This document shows, in pieces, positions 5,282 to 5,460 of a stretch of 5,460 bases of DNA. Below the pieces are notes generated by a model. That model was given only the letters and a program-made list of their open reading frames with translations. It did not search any database and was not told where the DNA came from. Within the stretch, counting starts at the first letter, position 1. Each line of letters starts with the position of its first letter. The stretch comes from an uncultured Anaerolineae bacterium. Its GTDB lineage: Bacteria; Chloroflexota; Anaerolineae; B4-G1; DUEL01. A program made the position numbers and the translations under genes. The stretch is from positions 1 to 5,460 of the forward strand of contig CALDFY010000317.1 in the NCBI GenBank assembly GCA_937942115.1. The letters run 5' to 3'.

Positions 5282-5460
5282 GCGTTAACTTAAGGCTGGC
5301 TTCGGCTCTCCGCTTCCCACCGCCTCGGGCGCCGATGGGAAATCGGCCTCCCCTGGGGACAACCGCGAGGGTTGCCTCTACGCTTCGCGCCGGGCGTCAA
5401 CCTGCGTTGACGCCCTTCTCCGGAGGTCGGCGAAGGCCGACCTCTTGGCCGAAGGCCCAG
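5282..5460 (+). mobile_element. MITE-like structured repeat copy C, left part (truncated by window edge)
   Basis: It begins with the intact 14-bp terminal repeat GCGTTAACTTAAGG (5282-5295) and follows copy B closely. The hairpins GGGCGTCAAC/GTTGACGCCC (5392-5415) and AGGTCGGC/GCCGACCT (5424-5443) are perfect. The GGCAACC-type stem is weakened by an A-C mismatch. After 5443, 25 nt of copy B are replaced by CTT, a net loss of 22 nt. Same orientation as A and B. The right end is beyond the window. It sits 33 nt upstream of the M24 start codon. Confidence 0.75.

Noticed and set aside
1196..5293. Several long + strand open frames (for example 2919-4382 and 4013-5293)
   Set aside because: They lie antisense to metG, the lipoprotein and the M24 gene. 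Their translations are low-complexity without family motifs, as expected opposite GC-rich genes.
1..5460. Composite transposon bounded by the repeat copies
   Set aside because: No transposase or recombinase is encoded and the block contains metG, usually an essential core gene; the direct copies are noted only as a recombination possibility.

Overview
The window is a GC-rich bacterial fragment with five genes, all on the minus strand. They lie between copies of a short, strongly structured repeat with terminal inverted repeats. The likely source is a member of Chloroflexota (Anaerolineae-like) or a similar GC-rich, probably uncultured, lineage. This rests on the style of the secreted LamG-like lipoprotein, the MetG sequence and the long C-rich/G-rich intergenic hairpins. 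It is an impression from recalled sequence style, not a database result, and is only moderately secure.

Layout on the + strand. 1-133: right part of repeat copy A, cut by the window edge. 134-203: purine-rich spacer. 204-468: complete repeat copy B, 265 bp with perfect 14-bp terminal inverted repeats. 469-680: gene-free stretch with three strong hairpins at 480-517, 527-564 and 573-613. 681-1317: a HepT/MntA-type toxin-antitoxin pair whose genes overlap by 14 nt. 1343-2008: a secreted lipoprotein with a concanavalin-like domain. 2064-3824: metG, methionyl-tRNA synthetase. 3825-4075: a 251-nt AT-richer leader region. 4076-5248: an M24-family metallopeptidase starting at TTG. 5282-5460: left part of repeat copy C, cut by the window edge.

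Transcription runs from high to low coordinates: M24 peptidase, metG, lipoprotein, mntA, hepT. The last four are closely spaced (55 nt, 25 nt, then a 14-nt overlap) and could share a transcript. The 251-nt gap before metG and a weak promoter-like pair at 4070-4097 suggest that metG has its own start. MetG is housekeeping translation machinery and the M24 protein is probably a proline-type peptidase. The toxin-antitoxin pair at the promoter-distal end is an accessory insertion beside the repeat cluster.

The least ordinary part is the repeat. Three same-orientation copies or part-copies carry a run of short-loop hairpins. They encode no protein and look like a non-autonomous mobile element or a structured-RNA repeat. 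Copy B appears to have landed in the middle of a palindrome. I found no transposase, CRISPR array, rRNA or tRNA, and no clearly new multi-gene system.
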